A stretch of 64,000 nucleotides of DNA from Porogramme epimiltina (lineage: Eukaryota; Basidiomycota; Agaricomycetes; Polyporales; Polyporaceae), in assembly GCA_900155495.1 (NCBI GenBank), contig FTLJ01000050.1, positions 90,330-154,329 of the forward strand, in the 5' to 3' direction. Below are positions 39,501 to 51,281 of the stretch, in pieces (the first letter of the stretch is position 1; the number at the start of each line of letters is the position of its first letter). The notes below the pieces were generated by a model that was given only the letters and a program-made list of their open reading frames with translations, was not told the DNA's origin and did no database searches. The position numbers and the translations under genes are program-made.

Positions 39501-42415
39501 GTTTGGTCCCGAGGTTGCTCCTTTCCGGTAATCTACACAGGCCCGGCGTTCGCATACACCCGGCGGAGAGCGGAGAATACGATCACCAGGGTGAAGGAGC
39601 CGCCTCCCGCCCCCCGCCCCCTCTTAGCGCAAATGCTTATCGCGATCCGCACTCCGTACGCGGCGACCGGCGAGCACCGCGCGTCCCCGCGCGCGGCCCT
39701 TACCGCGCGAGTCCCGAGGAGGACGGGATCGGCTCGGTCCCGGGGCTTGGTCTAAACGCTACGGTTCTCCTGGCGATCTTGGGCCTCCCCCTCCCCCCTC
39801 GCCTGCGAGCCAAGATCGGGGCTAGCTGTGCGACGGGGGTCGCTCCCGGAGGGTGAAACATCAATTTCGGGTGCTTTCGCAGTGCGCTGCCCGGCAGCAG
39901 CAGCGACGAGCATTCCCCGACCTTTTTTAATTCGATCAGAGCGTTAATAATATTCTCCCTCGCCCTCGGCCCTGGCGCGCTGCACCGTCTTCGTGGGCAC
40001 TGCAGGCCAGGGCTTTTCCCCGCCTACACGATGATCCCCAGGAAGGTTTGTGCCTTCGTGGCAATGAAGAGTGAAGGGAGCTGGTGAGATGCTGTACTGT
40101 ACTCAATCAACTCGGGGAAGATCTCCGTGCACTTTGACCGAAAACGTTCACCTGCATGTGGACGACAAGGCGAGAGTCGCGTGAGTGGGTCGGGAGAACC
40201 ACCCACTCGCCGCAAACCCTAAATGTGGAAAGGGGCGATGTGTGCTGCGGCTCGCAGAAGCCTTCGGTCGCTCGGCTGAACGACTCACTGTAACCACTCC
40301 GCAGCCCTAGTTTCGCCTTGAGAACAAGGCTCCAATGGCAAGCATTCTCGCCTGGTTGCTCGCACCACGAAATGATGCTGAGCGGCCTTCCCGCCAGACA
40401 ACGTCAGCCAGTAACGCGTGATCGGTGCCCAGCCCTGGCTGATGCATTGCGCAGCTTATTCACTATTTGCTTGCTCCACCGCCGTTCAATCACCACGTTC
40501 CCCTCTGCACTCCAAAGGTTCGAGGTTCGGGCCCGGGTTCCACACGGCCACGAGCATATACATCAGTCGGGTAAGCACGACGATTACTGCGCGCAGACGT
40601 TCTATGTACATACAAGGTCGCCTACACTTTTAGACTCGCTTGCGTCAGAATCATCTGCTCCTCGACTCGCTTAGGGAGCCCGCTCGCTTAGAGGCCCCAC
40701 GCGCCCGCATCAGCACAATTTGTACACAAGTGCGACTTTTATTTTTGGGCCCCAGCCTCGGGACCCGGGGTTCGTTCTCCGCCACTCGCGACGTCGTCTC
40801 GCTCGCATCACGAGACCACCCCAGGGGCAAGAAGACGATGGGACTGGCGGGCGAAAAGGAAGAGACAGACAAGGCGGGCGCGGCGACCTGGAGTCAGATG
40901 CGTGATGGGACGCCTGAAGGTCCGGGACGGGGGGGCAGGCTGAGATCGGGCGGGGAGACACAACGAGATACGCGTTCTAGCTACGTCTTCGGCTCCCTGC
41001 TCGGAGGCCCGCGCCGGCGCGCACCTGCCTCTCCCGGACCCGCGAGCATTATTTAATTAAATCACGCGGGGTCCGCGCCAGCGACGCGCTGCCAAGGGGC
41101 GCACACCTATCATGCCTTGGCGAGAGCCCAGAAGACCCTGTATCAAACATCGCGCCAGTCGCAAGCGCAGGCGCAGACGTGGACGTGTTCGGCCTCCCGC
41201 CAGACGTGCGCGCACCGAACGCGCTCGCTGGATGCCGTCAGCGACAGACGACGCGCCCCGTGGACGTGAATCACGATTACGCTCCCTCCGTTGCTGTTGT
41301 TCCGCCGCGCGGCCGAAATGGAGCGCCATATTTGGCTAGCCGCGGCCCAAAAGGGGGGGCCTGTGCGTCCTCCCGAACGGCGCCCAGAGTGCGTAAAGGC
41401 CAGATGTGGCCCGCGGCACCTTGGAGATCGAGACAGCAAGACGACTATCAGGACGACGTGCGGTCGTCGCGGGTGCGCGCCCTGCTGTGATCGGCTGAAT
41501 CGCCGTTGACGCTTGTTTGTCCCCCGACTGAACGTCTCACAGTGGTATTGTTGGCATTATGTAAGTTTGCAAGTTAGTTGGGAAGAACGACGTCCGCCAA
41601 AACATCAACGCTGCGTTCGCGCAGCAAAAGAAGGCCCCGTGCCCTCCTACTCTGTTCCGGCTTCGGGCGGCCTGCGATGGAGAGCTCGTCGCCGTTGCCG
41701 CCTGTCTGGCAATCTACAGGGGGGAAGAAATGGTAACCCAGCGAGCCCCTGGGGCCTTAGGTACCAATGTCCGCGAAGCTTATTAATACGGCGGGTTACA
41801 TGAAATTCAAAGTCGACGACATATGCGGATCTCCCAAATAGCCGGCTGAGGTGCTCCTGCTATTTGCCCGCCATCGATATCAGTGCATGGTCACGGTGAG
41901 GCGTGCTAATGGTGGAGGGGTTAGACCCGCAGTTTTGACGGCGCACTGAGTCCTGACCCAAAGAGCTGTGCTGGTCGGAGTGATGCATAATTGCCTGTGT
42001 GCGTCCGGGCCCTCGTTTACCCGGTTAATTCACCGATACGTCTTCGAGCACGAGAGAACTTGACAACTGCGTCCGGTTTCTAGAAATCTACTATGAGTGA
42101 TTTATCAAGGAAGCAGGCCAGTTGTACCAACGCCAAACACTAATTTCATAGCCGGTGGATGGAGGGACCGGGCCCGCGCTCCTTTGGGAGATAACGACCA
42201 GGTAGGGGACGGCGCCCGACGTCATCCCTGCGAGTACTAGCCGTGCGTTCAGCACGAAACGGGGGCATGCGATCGCACACCTTCGGACGAGGCGCCGCCA
42301 AAATGGTACCGCAGGAGCATCGATGGCCGCACGTCTGCGCAACCGCCGCTCGCACACGAAACGGTTGGCAAGGCCTGCTGGGATCGGACGCGCGCGCCGT
42401 GCGCGCGGGGAGGGG

Positions 42416-42461
42416 GCCTTGAGTATAGCCATCCCGGAGCCTTGAGTATAGCCATCCTGGG
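42416..42461. repeat. 23-bp tandem duplication
   Basis: The unit GCCTTGAGTATAGCCATCC plus four bases occurs twice head to tail, with one C/T and one A/G difference between copies. Confidence 0.85.
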
Positions 42462-43955
42462 GCTTTGCGGGCTACCAACAGTACGCCGCGAGCGGATCTG
42501 GTAAGGCGGCCAGCAAATCAGCAGCGGGCGACGCGCCAGCACCCAGCACCGAGCGATGCACCGCCAGCACCACACCGTAGAGGAGCGCGGAGGGGTTACC
42601 CCGGCATTCAACCTGCTACATCAGGACCTGCCCAGGCGCCCCGCGCGACGCACCCGCGGGCCTCCTAGGACAGCAGGCTAGGGGGGGCGACGCGAGCATC
42701 CGCGCCAGCCCCCCGTGTCAGGCCATCCCCAAGAAAGGGCCCCTCTCCCCGCGTCCCGGAGGCGCGCACGAGAGGCGCGTCCGGGCCCGCAGCCAGGCGA
42801 CCGCGACGGGCTCTAGACGGCGCAGAGCCGTCGCGCGACCGCCTTGGCCCTGGCGAGCGGGCGACATGCGGGGTGGGTGGGGTGGGAGCGGCCGCCACGA
42901 AGGCGGGTTCATTGTGCCCGCCAACCGCGTCTCCCCTGGCACGTCGTCGCCGCAACAAGCGTGCGCGAGACGACGTGCCGGACGAGGGGCGCCAGAGGGG
43001 GTGCCTCGTCCCGAGACGCGCTACAAGGCGCTGGGCCGCGCCGTCGCCCCGGTGATGTCAGCGCGACACGCGACACGCGACACACATGGGATAGGGCTCG
43101 TCGCCTGCTGTGTCAGGCCTGCTGGCGCGAGGAGGCGGAGGCCTGTCGAGGGGCGCCCCAGGCCTGCGATCGCCCCGCGCGCGGGGCATTGGTCATTCCG
43201 ACGGTGGGGCGCTTCGTGGGGTGAGGGCCGTGGGGGGGTCGAGGAAGCTGGGCGGGCGGCGTCGCGCATTACGGCTATGGACGGGTCTGCGCCGCTGTTG
43301 GGCAGCGGACAGGTAGACGCGGCGCAGAAAACGGACGGTTGAGGGCCGGTGCTTCGGGCGCGTGTCGTCGTTCGAACGACGTGCGAGGTGGTCGGAACAT
43401 TGCACGACAGGATCTACGGAGCGATGTGTGAGCGACGCTTATGTGCGCACTGCGGGAAAAACAGGGCGTACGGGTTTGGATAGGGCAGGCTGTATGTTTT
43501 GGTGGGAACTTTGTGCCAGGAATGCGCCTGCTGCATTGCACGGATACCGAGCGGCGTCGGTGTGGGGTGGGAACGCGATGCGCTCCCGCTGAGCGCGTCG
43601 GCGTAAATTGCATCGGACGCCAGACAAAGTCGCTTGGAGAGTTGAGGGAGCGACGATGCAGCGTCTTGCGTCAACGATGAGTGGCGGACGGAAGTCAACT
43701 TGTTGCGTAGGGGAGGCAGCGGTGCTAGCGCTCGGGCCGGGATCATTACGCGACGATGGCGTGACGGCGTGCGCTAACGCTCGCAGAAGTGACATACCGC
43801 GTCCGCGACGCACGGATGGGGCCTGCAGCGGGCTGGGCAACGGCGACACTGGGCGAGACGTCGGCACCGAGCTTGTCACGCTATGTCGTCGACGTCCGTG
43901 CTCGGCACGCCATGCGTTTCCGCGCCGTGCGTGCGCTCTTCAGGCGTGGTGTGGA

Positions 43956-43980
43956 GGGGGGGGGGGGGGGGGGCGGGCNN
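43956..43980. other. 18-nt G-run followed by ambiguous bases (NN)
   Basis: Eighteen consecutive G at 43956-43973 lead into CGGGC and two N at 43979-43980. This marks a sequencing or assembly uncertainty; the true spacing is unknown. Confidence 0.95.
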
Positions 43981-46749
43981 GGCCGCTGCTCGCGTCCTAA
44001 ATCAGCGGAATGCAACTGGGCGCGAGCTCTGGCGTGAATTTGGGGGGGATCAGGGACGGGTGCCTAGGCGCGTCGAGCCGCAGGAAGCGCACCTCCCGAA
44101 CGTCCTTCTAGCACCGTGTTGAGCGAATCTGACAAGAAGCAGCTAGGGAATGGTTCTCCCCGAAGAACGCCTGTCGCCTGGGGGCGGCGGGACGTCATGG
44201 GGCTTTCGATTCGCCGACGTGGAGGGTTTCAATAATTATGGCCGCCGGAGTCCGCCCATGCCCTAATCACGCATGGTACCGCTGAGGCTGCGCGAATGAT
44301 GAACGGTTCCGTGCCGAATGCGAAGGACAGATGAGCTGCGACCTTGAGTCCTAAAACATCCGCGCGTATAAGTGAGTCATGTCAATGGGGAGGGAGCTAA
44401 CAATGTACGTGGACCGCTCACTAGGCACCCCCGACGCCGGCCAGTCGGGATGGCTGTAAGGTTGTAACCTGTGAGGCCCGAGCGGTTGAGGTTAATTTGA
44501 AGCCCGGAAGCGAGCACAATGAAGTGGTTGCTGCACAAGCGACGCGTCTGCTGTGTGGGACGGACGTCCAGTGCCAAGACGATGGGAGTGCAGGGTCAGG
44601 AGGCGAGTCGTGGGAGGCGCGGGAGAGGGTGGTCGTAATGAAACTCACGATGGTATGCAGGCTCCTGCCACGCGTTCGGCCGTCCAATGGGCGGTCTCGA
44701 GGGCCACGTTCGCGACAGGGGCGGCAGCGTTGCCGAGATGCGCCCAAATTGACAGATTCAGGTAGATAGACTTTGGAGAGGTACCGATGGTCTGCATGCT
44801 GCTTTACGATGGCCCATGCCGTACGAGCAGCAGGGGAGGCCAAACCACTTCCCCGGATGGGAATCCCGACGCGGAAGCCGATGATCATATCGGCAAAGGA
44901 TGTTCCGTGTCGTTAGGAACAGCGCGAATGCCAACACTGGCGCCCCCGCGGGTGGGCCCGACGTCGGGGGCCCAGTGACTGAGGCAAACCGCATCGCGGG
45001 TTCTGCGGGGTATGCCATTGCAAATTATGTGCGGCTGTCTGGGCAGACGGTGGTCAGCGGTCGGCGCGATATGGCTCGGAAAAGATGGACAAACACAGCC
45101 CGAACGTGAGCCAACAGGTCGGAGACCAAGGGTCGTCTAGGGTTCGTTGGTTTCGGCGAGGGCCATGGGTCGGGGCTATGTCCCATCGAGTAAGCTGTCC
45201 TTAACATAGGACTTGGAACACCGCCCGAAGACCCTTGCTAGTTGAAATGGGTTGCAAAGCCGAACGCTAGAAGGTGAGACTCCGGTCAGCAGTCTGGCAG
45301 CACGAAAAACCCTTCTAAGAGAACGAAGCAACACCTCCCAAGAAGCGGTGATCACGGCAGGTAAAGATATGCACACTGCGGCCGTACCATTTTCTCGGTG
45401 GAATGCGTAGCTCCGGCCGACAAGGTTACGAGGCGAGGAGCGGGAGACATACTATGAGAAATGATCGCACACACAAGCCATGGCGTAGTGCCACAAAGTT
45501 CAATGGGATCAAATGGGGTTGGGGCGAAGAATCAAGCGGCAGCCGAAAAGGCTGTCGCGTGAGGAGGCGAGAATACGTACAGCACTAGAGCTAGGCCTTA
45601 TGTCGCTTTATGCAACACCGCAAAAGGCGACGGCCTGGCGCCAGTTGGGGCATCTTGATCTTTTGTGCGTCCAGGACCAGGACTTGAGAGGCCAGCGCGG
45701 TCCCGGTCCGTCAAGGTGGGAAAAGAATACGTGATTCGAGCATCTTTGGGGCAAAAGTCAGAAGGTGTGTCACGCAGGGAACGCCGGGGAGGGGGGATAC
45801 GGAATGTCTCACGTAGGGGTCTCAGAGGTTGCAATAGACAAGAATTACAGTTCGTGATGGGGCCAGAAGGCGGGCGATTTGTGATGTGTGGGCAGAAGAC
45901 CGCGGAGTGAACAGTTTCGCGCGCAACTGGCAGGTAGTAACGGCATACGTACGAGCTGCGGAGGGGGCTAAGATCAAGAAGGGGCGGCCGGATGTCTCGT
46001 TGGTGACAAGAAGGACAGACAGGTGCGAGGGGATGGGCGATACCTGGGGCGGAGGGGTGTTCCTAGACCAAACGAGGACGTTTGGCATGCGATGCTGACG
46101 AGGCACGGTCGGGCAGGACAATGGATTTCCGGATATGAAAGTCTGGGAGAGTGATGAGGGGCTCCGCACAGAAGGAGAAAGACTGGGACGACAGACCAGA
46201 CGACCGCAGCGGGAGGGCGGACCATCATCTTGTGCTGATTTGCTGCCGAGAGGGCGAGGTGCCGCTGTCTCGTCTGGGCGTCGGTGTGTCAAGGCATCAG
46301 CGCGCAGAGGGTCAGAATACGGACGGGAACGGGGTGGCGGCCTGGAGCGGGAATGGGGGTGGGGGAACCCCGGGGGAAACGGAGAAGGGCGAGAATCCGG
46401 GCAGGACGATATCGGAGGCAGTAGCGAGGAAGAGGGGGGCGGATCGCGATTGGGGTTTGTGCTTGTGCACGGAAGCGTGGATAACCACGGCCGGTTCGTG
46501 GGTCGAACGTCGAAGAGGCGGCCACGGGGGGCACGGGACGTTCCAGAAGGGCGGGGGCCTGTTCCAGCACCTCGCCAGAATGCCCTGCACCGGACAAGAC
46601 GCTTCCCGACCGACACCCACTCCCCGTGCTGCCCCACAGCCGCCCTAACAAAGGCTGCGAAGCCCAGGGCCACCACGCCCGCACGTGGCCCGTCCCCCAC
46701 CTGGCGCCGGCCCGCCCCCGCGCCTCCCCGCCCTCCCTGCTCCCAACCC

Positions 46750-47496
46750 ATGTCGCGTCCATCCCCGACGCGGGTCTCCTTCGCCGCCGTCACGCCCAAC
46801 AACCTCGGTGCGTCCCCTGCGCACCGCACTCGCCCGCCCGCACCTCACTTCGCGCCCCAGGGACCGTGCGGAAGCTCAACTCGGTCCTCTTCCCGATCAA
46901 ATACAGCGAAAAGTTCTACAGCGACATCGTCCAGCCAGACGTAGAGGACTTTTGCCAGCTCGGTGCGCACCGCCCCTCTTTCCCCCCCTCTTCCCCCCTC
47001 CGCGTCTCAAACCTCCCGCGCGCGTCGCAGTCTACTACAATGATATCCCCATCGGCACCATGTGCTGTCGCCTGGAGACCAAGGACGGCGAGACGAAGCT
47101 CTACCTAATGACGCTCGCCGTGCTCGCGGTACGTCAAATTTGCTCTCTCCCTTCGCGCGCGTCCTCCCCATCGCGATGCCCATCTCTGCACCCCCCGGGC
47201 CCCCGGTTTTTCAGCCGTACCGCTCCAGGGGCATCGGCTCCCAGAGCCTTCAACACCTCATCGATGCCGCCGCCGCCCACACGAAGCTCAAGATCTCGGC
47301 GATCTACCTCCACGTGCAGGTCTCCAACGGCGACGCGAAGCGGTTCTACGAGCGGCACGGCTTCGAGGAGGCCGGCCTCTTCAAGGACTACTACAAGAAA
47401 ATCGAGCCGCACGACGCGTGGATCCTCAAGCGCGCAATCGAACCCGCGGCCAAGGCGGCGGCGGCAGCAGGAGGGGCGGTGGCGGAGAGCAAGTGA
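46750..47496 (+). CDS. NAA50: N-alpha-acetyltransferase NAA50 (NatE catalytic subunit)
   Basis: Four exons (46750-46807, 46861-46962, 47031-47128, 47215-47496) give 179 aa. GNAT-fold enzyme transferring acetyl from acetyl-CoA to protein N-termini beginning with Met, in the cytosol and usually ribosome-associated through NatA. Family marks in order: VTPNNLGTVRKLNSVLFPIKY; YYNDIPIGTMCCRLE; LYLMTLAVLAPYRSRGIGSQ with the acetyl-CoA-binding RxxGxG motif; IYLHVQVSNGDAKRFYERHG; and YYKKIEPHDAWILK. These match animal NAA50 closely. The last about 20 residues are Ala-rich low complexity. It is convergent with the downstream C2H2 gene, stop codons about 370 bp apart. Confidence 0.95.
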
Positions 47497-47865
47497 GGGT
47501 GTGTTCTGCAAAGAGCGTTCTGTGTTGGGTGGCGCGTGGCGGTAGTGGTAAGATACATTTACTGCGAGTCTACGCAAACTACAAAGCAGGCTAACATCTA
47601 ACCGACCGAGTAGTACTGGGAGTCCGTGTGAGCGATACTTTTACAATGCTTGTACCAATACACCAAAGACACAAGGGTTTAACATAAGTCAAGACGCGGG
47701 AAGTGTAGGCTAAATCTTGTGCCGGCAATTAGGGAGTATAGATTCTGTGGAGGGTGGGGCGAGTGCAACAAACCGACGCAGACGTGCGTGTCAGCGCGCC
47801 GGACAGCGAGCGGAACAAGCGGAGGCGAAGACGTACAGATCGTGGGCTTACGACTCGTAGTGCGC
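47497..47865. other. convergent 3' region between NAA50 and C2H2 gene
   Basis: 369 bp, AT-richer than the flanking exons, holding both 3' ends. No further gene. Confidence 0.4.
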
Positions 47866-48900
47866 TTACGAATTGCTCTCATCGATGCCGCAACGCTTCA
47901 CCAGCTGACCAGACAACGAGACAACCGTCAGCGCGCGGGTCCTAACGGCAGACACAAGAAGCACCCGACGCCCGGGCGGAAGGGGCGGGGTCGGGGCGCG
48001 ACCGCAGGGATAGAGAAGAAAGGGGGTGGGGGTGGTTGGACAACAAACACACACCTGGTGCCGCTTCAGCGCGTCCTTCCTCGTGAACGTCTTCCCGCAG
48101 CCGCCGTTGCAGAAGAACGGCTTCTCGCCCGTGTGCGTGTCGCGGTGGCGCTTGAGGTCGTGCTGGCGGTTGAACGAGAGCGCGCACATGTCGCACGCGA
48201 ACGGGCGCGGCGGCGACGCGGGGAACTGGCTCGCGCTCCCGCCCCCGCCCTGCGCGTACCCGCCCCCGCCGCCGGGGGGCGACGAGCCATAGTGCGAGGC
48301 GGCGGTTGCCATGCTGGACATCCCCGAGGGCGGCTGCGGAGATGACGACAGTGGCGCTCCGTACGAGCCCGCTGCCATCGCCTGCTGCGAGTACGCGTGC
48401 GTGGGCGAGTGCGGGAGGCCGGACGCGTGCCCGTGGGCCGAGTAGGAGGGGTGGGAGTGGGAGTGGGAGTGCGCGGGCGCGTGCGAGTGCGAGCGCGGCG
48501 CGACCTGCGCGGGGGCGCCGCCGTGGCCGTGGCCGTGGTGGGTGTCGACGGGGTACGCGCCGCCGTACTGCGCCATGGAGAGGGACGAGCGCCGGTCCGA
48601 GGAGGTCGGGATGTGCGAGTAGTGCATCGGCTCGCCTGCGGCGGCGCCGCCACCGCCGCCCATCTGGTACTGCGCGGCGACGGACTGGGCGTGCGAGGAC
48701 ATGGCGTCGTAGGAGGCGGGGACGGAGGAGGAGGAGTGGCTGGAGTGGCGGAGAGAGGGGTGGCTGCCGTAGCTGGAGGCGTAGGGGTCCTGGGAGGAGT
48801 AGGCGGAGGGGTAGTGCTGGCTGCTTCCGGACCACTGCGCGTGGGAGGCGAGTGCGACGTTTGCGCCAGGAGGGTACTGCTGTGCGCGGCGGTCCGACAT
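47866..48900 (-). CDS. C2H2 zinc-finger transcription factor with His/Ser/Gly-rich N-terminus
   Basis: Two exons, upper to lower: 48055-48900 and 47866-47904; 294 aa. The start is the ATG at 48900 (MSDRRAQQYPPGA). About 220 residues are low complexity: Ser/Tyr/Gln-rich, a poly-Gly tract, His-rich repeats (HHGHGHGG, SHSHSHP) and GGGGGYAQGGGG. Then come two fingers: FACDMCALSFNRQHDLKRHRDTH and, after TGEKP, FFCNGGCGKTFTRKDALKRHQ; the second ends LVKRCG across the intron. RQHDLKRH recalls the fingers of calcineurin-responsive Crz1-type factors, but two fingers are too few to claim orthology. The intron is 150 nt and the last exon only 39 nt. Nuclear DNA-binding regulator, targets unknown. Confidence 0.85.
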   Translation of the reverse strand: MSDRRAQQYPPGANVALASHAQWSGSSQHYPSAYSSQDPYASSYGSHPSLRHSSHSSSSVPASYDAMSSHAQSVAAQYQMGGGGGAAAGEPMHYSHIPTSSDRRSSLSMAQYGGAYPVDTHHGHGHGGAPAQVAPRSHSHAPAHSHSHSHPSYSAHGHASGLPHSPTHAYSQQAMAAGSYGAPLSSSPQPPSGMSSMATAASHYGSSPPGGGGGYAQGGGGSASQFPASPPRPFACDMCALSFNRQHDLKRHRDTHTGEKPFFCNGGCGKTFTRKDALKRHQVCVCCPTTPTPFLLYPCGRAPTPPLPPGRRVLLVSAVRTRALTVVSLSGQLVKRCGIDESNS

Positions 48901-51281
48901 TGGAGAGTGCACGAGAGCGAGCGAGCGGCGAGGCTAATGGCGAGGGGAGGCGGACGATCACGATTCATATGTACTCTCGGAGAGGCGCCTGGCTTGCCCC
49001 GCACCTAAGGACCTCAGGCACGATCTCGCTCACTGCCACAAAGTCGTCGGGTTCGGAACTGGCGCTGCGAGCGAAAGCGCAAACCCGCTGTTACGCATAA
49101 AAACGCATAGTCTTGCAAGAATTTTTCTTGAAAGAGTGCCAATAACAGTGATCTGTCACAGCTGAATGATGCCCTGCCAACGGCCCGCCCTATAAAGCGT
49201 TAGGCCGCACCGGAGCCCAATCTGGATGTGCACAAGGCCCGTTTCGCGCGTGGGCGGGTGCGCAGAAAATACGCGCCGCGCACGGCGCAAATACCCTCAA
49301 TCTAGCCAATATGGGGGTCGCTGGCCGGCGCGCCCGATCATCCCTGGCTGCCTGTCGGGCCAGGTACAATACGCGCGATCACTATACCCCGGAGGTCCGA
49401 CACACACTCCGCCCCCCGCAGGCAACAGCAGCCCACAGGCCATGTACAGGCCAGAGCCCCGAGCCCCGCCCGCCCGCCTCCGTGCGCTGCCGAGGCCCGA
49501 CCGCGGGGCCCAGCCATCACCGCGAGGCGATAGAATGCGTGTCTACTCACCTCCCGGCTCCCTGCGCGCATAATGTGATCGCGGCCGATGAAACACCCAC
49601 TCCTCCTCCGGCCACGGCCCTCGATCTCACCCGGTTCTAGGCCGCGTTCTGAACCCCCGCCGCCCTCCTGATCGTGCCCGCAGGCGGGTGCGAGCCCGGG
49701 GGCCAATGCGCGACGCGGCCCACCCGCGGGCGGCGAGGATCCGCGCGGCCCCCAGACGAGAACGAAAGCCAAGGCTCCTGCGGCATCGATATCCCTCCCT
49801 CTCGACAGAGAGTTCGTTGGCGGATCGAAGCGCGCTGGGCAGCAGGCAGATTGCATCGACCCCGAGGAGCTCCAGCGATCATAATCATGATACGCTGGGA
49901 ACGAGAGGAGGCGGGGGCCAAAAAAATCTGGTCAGATCTCTAGGACCGCCCCCGGCCGTCCGAAACCTACCCCAGGGCTGTCCGCAGAGGGTTGGGGGAG
50001 CGTGAGGGGGGAGGGAGCGCGCGCGCGAGAGAGATTGCGCAGGGAGGAGTCACGCCCGAAATTGGAGCGAATCGTCACGCGCGGTGGTGTAAATTGCGGC
50101 ACCAGGCCATGATCGTTGTGTCGCCGCCACCATGCCGTGGGCGGGCGTCTCCCCTCCGCCAGGACAGGGCTCAGGGACGGGTCGGTAGCTAGGGTTTGTG
50201 CGCGCACCGAGTCGGGCACGTCGACGGTCAACAAGTCAGCACGTCGGTCTGCCCATGCCGTTATTCCCGTTTCGTTGGATGCGAGAGTTTGGGGGTGGGG
50301 CGCTCGGTCGGCAAGCTCCATGAAGACAGGTCTGTTGTACGGGGGGGGGGGTATTGTCAGACTGCTCGGATTCTGAGGGTGTTGGAGCGACGGTGCACCC
50401 TGAATGCACGCTGGTGGCCGAAAATGCCAACGGGCTCGGGCTGGCGGGGTCCGTTTAGCTCGGGCGTGACGATCATCAGGTTGGGGGGGAATGGTGCTCG
50501 AGCGAGGCGACAAATGCTATGATGTGGGCTCCGTCATCGAAGATGGCATTTGGGAGCGAGTCACGGTGCTGGACAAAAGGGGGATGAGCGAGTGATCGCG
50601 ACCGGGACAGAAATAATAAATTTTAGCTTGTTTCGATGCCCTTCGATCACCATGCACAGGACGTACTCTGGTCATCGTATCGCCGACTGCGCGCGCCGGG
50701 AGGGGACGTCCTGTGATTTTAATTTAGGGGAGCGAGGCCCGCGAGGACGGAGAGTGCGCACACGCTGTGGGGGACTCTGGCCCTGGACGAGTCGTCGGTA
50801 CGTCGGGCAGCCGTCGATCTGGTCAGGCTTGGCTGCGATGCTGGGGAACACGTCCTGGGGCGAAGAGGGCCGGGCGTCAGACACAGGGCTGTTCGAGACC
50901 TAGGCCCCGGGCGCGGTCGGCGAATGCCCGAACAACATGCCTTATGTGGCAGCAGCGCCCGGCCGCGCGCCTCTGCCCAGCCGAGCTGGGGCGTGCTGGA
51001 CGCTGGTGTGTGTCCTCCGCCGTCACGGTCGCACTCGTTCGAGTCGTCCAAGACTCCGGTCGCGCTCTGCGCGTCCCACCCAGTCGCCCGTCCCCAGCTG
51101 CTCGTTGCCCGTTGCTGCCACCCCCCGTGCGCCAGCTCCCAAACCGTCTCTGCGGCCGCCCAGAACCCTTACCCGCCCCCCTGACATATGCCATTCTGAA
51201 TCCTGATCACCGGGCTCAGCGCCATTCCGAACCCGAGCCCCGCGCTGCACCCTCCTAAGTTTTTCAAGCCCCCTCCGCACC
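48901..51281. other. divergent intergenic region, C2H2 gene / DNA ligase I
   Basis: 2.4 kb holding two promoters. GC-rich, with short purine runs and a 10-nt G-run near 50341. Chance frames are present but none shows domains or splice-compatible structure. Confidence 0.4.

Larger units (their letters stand above)
36564..46749. other. gene desert of about 10 kb
   Basis: No gene could be supported on either strand between BolA and NAA50. Composition changes: moderate GC with many stops from 37000 to 39500; CpG-rich from 40600 to 44000; moderate from 44100 to 46100; then GC-rich again upstream of NAA50. There are no transposase, reverse transcriptase or integrase motifs and no obvious long terminal or inverted repeats. 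It contains a 23-bp tandem duplication and a G-run followed by NN. Confidence 0.5.

Noticed and set aside
48066..49100. Open frames of 203-339 codons on both strands overlapping the C2H2 gene
   Set aside because: Arg-, Gly- or Pro-rich shadows of the low-complexity zinc-finger exon; only the annotated frame contains the two fingers and splices in phase.
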